Source of the DNA: Obesumbacterium proteus
Lineage (GTDB): Bacteria > Pseudomonadota > Gammaproteobacteria > Enterobacterales > Enterobacteriaceae
Reading direction: 5' to 3'
NCBI RefSeq assembly: GCF_001586165.1
Contig: NZ_CP014608.1
Span: forward strand, 3,844,001 to 3,908,000
DNA: 64,000 bases
A program made the translations under genes and the position numbers. Under the pieces are notes generated by a model that saw only the letters and a program-made list of their open reading frames with translations, was not told where the DNA came from and made no database searches. Below are positions 62,519 through 64,000 of the stretch, one piece after another. Position 1 is the stretch's first letter; each line of letters starts with the position of its first letter.

Positions 62519-63682
62519 TTATTCGAAGGTACCTTTCACACAGGCTTTGCCCGCTTGTACCATCAAACGCCCGTGGGCATAAACCTGATGGATTGCCAGC
62601 GCCGGTGTTAACACCACGAAATCAGCGTCTTTACCCACCGCTATTTCGCCTTTGCTTTCCAACCCAAGGAATTTTGCCACGCTGCGGGTAAAGGGAACTA
62701 ACGCATCAGCAAGCGGCATATTTTGAACTTGAACCAATGCCACCAGCGTTTCTAACAGGCTCTCAAAGCCCGCCACGCCAATACCGGTGAGGTTGCCCTG
62801 TGCATCAAAGACGGGCTGGCTGCCGTTACCGTCAGAACTCACAGAGAGCAAATCAAGCGCGACGCCTGAGTCTACGGCTCGCTTCACCGCCTGTGACGGC
62901 GTGACGGGGCCAGGGATCCCGCTGGTGATATCGATATGCCCACCGTTTAAGGCAAACTCGATGGCGGCATCAAACAGGGTTTCACTGCGATTAACATGGG
63001 TCGGCAACAGCTTGCTCATGGGTACATCGCTGTTTTCCAAAATGGCGTAAAGCGGCGCTAACCCTTTTTTGCTGCTCCCCATATGAAAGACGCTGATGCC
63101 CGCTTTGTTACCCAGTAATCCGCCCACCCGTGACTGAGCCGCCATGTTCGCTAATGCGGCGTCATGCGGCGCTGAAGAGCGGTGATCGGATACCGCACAC
63201 TTAACGCCGATAACGCGATCGATCAATGCCACGTCGCGCTCAATGCTGCCGGTGATCGTCGGTGATGGAATGCTGTAGGCCCCCGTCAGCATGTAGGCGG
63301 TGATCCCTTCTTCGTTCAGCGCCCGTGTTTTTGCTAATAATGACTCCGGATGTCGCGTTACCGAATCGGTGCCGAGCAGGCCAATGGCCGTTGTGATGCC
63401 CGCTTCAACCAGCTTCGATAAACGCACTTCTGGCGTGCGCGTGGCTGGCCCTGCCTCACCGCCGCCGCCGATGAAATGAATATGCTGATCGATAAAACCG
63501 GGACAAAGTATCAAGCCGTTTAGATCGATAACCTTACAGTCGGGTAAAACATCGCTCGGGATCTGCGGAGCAACGGCCAATACCTTGCCGTAGGCCAATA
63601 AAACATCCTGCACACCCAATGACTGAGGTGCATAGACCTGAGCCCCACGTAACAACATAAATCCTGCGGAAGTTAAGTCCAT
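62519..63682 (-). CDS. iadA: Isoaspartyl dipeptidase IadA
   Basis: 387 aa amidohydrolase that splits beta-aspartyl dipeptides from damaged proteins. Zn ligands H67 and H69 (GFIDQHIHFIGGG), the carboxylated lysine in GVKCAVSDHRSS and H in VNRSETLFD region are in place. GAGGAACCGGAA before the ATG. Thirteen bases after yjiG. Confidence 0.95.
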   Translation of the reverse strand: MDLTSAGFMLLRGAQVYAPQSLGVQDVLLAYGKVLAVAPQIPSDVLPDCKVIDLNGLILCPGFIDQHIHFIGGGGEAGPATRTPEVRLSKLVEAGITTAIGLLGTDSVTRHPESLLAKTRALNEEGITAYMLTGAYSIPSPTITGSIERDVALIDRVIGVKCAVSDHRSSAPHDAALANMAAQSRVGGLLGNKAGISVFHMGSSKKGLAPLYAILENSDVPMSKLLPTHVNRSETLFDAAIEFALNGGHIDITSGIPGPVTPSQAVKRAVDSGVALDLLSVSSDGNGSQPVFDAQGNLTGIGVAGFESLLETLVALVQVQNMPLADALVPFTRSVAKFLGLESKGEIAVGKDADFVVLTPALAIHQVYAHGRLMVQAGKACVKGTFE

Positions 63683-63695
63683 TTCCGGTTCCTCG

Positions 63696-64000
63696 TTATC
63701 TCACAATCAGTTGCATAACCCAGATCGACAGCAGTGAATTAATCACGCAGATGCCAATAATGTGGGGATAATATTTGGCGTTAACTTCAGCCGTACCGAG
63801 GCAGCGCCCGACGTTTTGTACCGGATTTCCCATTAGGTAAATAGCGGGTAATAACACAGTAACGTCATGTCCGCTAAGCGTTCCCGCCGTCACTAAACTG
63901 GCGGCAACGCCAACCGCACCGCCCATGCTCAGCAACGATGCCAGCAAAACCGTCGCGGCTTCACCGGGCAATCCCCATAGCGCCATTATCGGCTGACAAA
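63696..64000 (-). CDS. yjiG: Inner-membrane protein YjiG, C-terminal part
   Basis: About 101 codons seen; the frame runs off the right edge (the residues before MALWGLPGEAATVLL read CQPI, as in the E. coli protein). Nucleoside-recognition/SpmB-type domain; with YjiH it probably forms a membrane carrier. It precedes iadA, so the pair may import or export dipeptides or their products (inference). Confidence 0.93.
   Translation of the reverse strand, partial: CQPIMALWGLPGEAATVLLASLLSMGGAVGVAASLVTAGTLSGHDVTVLLPAIYLMGNPVQNVGRCLGTAEVNAKYYPHIIGICVINSLLSIWVMQLIVR

Overview
The window is ordinary enterobacterial chromosome. Gene order from nuoG to yfcA follows the Escherichia coli nuo-lrhA-alaA-yfbRSTUV-ackA-pta-yfcD...purF-cvpA-dedD-folC-accD-dedA-truA-usg-pdxB-fabB-mnmC-yfcL-epmC-yfcA backbone, but protein sequences are clearly diverged from E. 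coli. Several islands differ, such as a reduced ynj cluster, an scs copper/redox cluster and hypT-iadA-yjiG beside yfcA. A Hafnia/Obesumbacterium-like member of Enterobacterales is my best guess. This rests on recalled family sequences, not on a search.

Layout. 1-6003: complex I genes nuoG (partial) to nuoA, minus strand. 6004-11400: lrhA, then a compact ydjZ-like/ynjE/ynjF/ynjA group. 11631-18070: alaA, yfbR, yfbS, hxpA (yfbT), yfbU, yfbV. 18475-19887: one ORF that joins the first 49 codons of ackA in frame to the last ~421 codons of pta. 20017-26106: a DUF1345 protein and a PTS (ascorbate-type)/split-transketolase operon with a divergent LacI-type regulator; the EIIC gene has a frameshift at a C5 tract. 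26126-30519: yfcD, yfcE, yfcF, yfcG, folX, yfcH. 31088-34134: hisPMQJ. 34529-35481: ubiX plus an orphan HigA-like antitoxin. 36046-46019: purF to pdxB. 46138-47996: AraC-type regulator and EamA exporter. 48593-52319: scsDCB and a small membrane protein. 52522-54987: DUF4186, asr, a VOC protein and a small lipoprotein. 55052-60478: fabB, mnmC, yfcL, epmC, yfcA. 60824-64000: Asp/Glu racemase, hypT, iadA and yjiG (partial).

The most unusual non-coding content is a family of four ~435-540-bp mosaic elements (about 13605-14145, 30543-31056, 35565-36000, 48018-48552). Each is built from two interchangeable half-modules facing outward from an AT-rich centre. Each half carries two hairpins with GGA in the loop when read outward, 16 hairpins in all, resembling CsrA/RsmA binding sites, plus one strong outer hairpin whose stem sequence changes between copies while pairing is kept. 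I do not recognise this as a described family. Two other dispersed repeat families are present: ~125-135-bp ATACCC...GGGTAT palindromic elements (three copies, two flanking accD) and C/G-rich CCCCTCCC elements (three copies, one inside the nuo operon).

How the genes work together: respiration (nuo), its likely regulator LrhA, acetate overflow (ackA-pta, here apparently broken), sugar uptake with a private transketolase, histidine uptake, purine/folate/malonyl-CoA/PLP synthesis, envelope redox and copper/acid stress (scs, asr), and isoaspartyl-peptide turnover with an amino-acid racemase. Two apparent lesions, the ackA-pta deletion fusion and the EIIC frameshift, both affect carbohydrate/acetate metabolism and should be checked against reads before being taken as biology.
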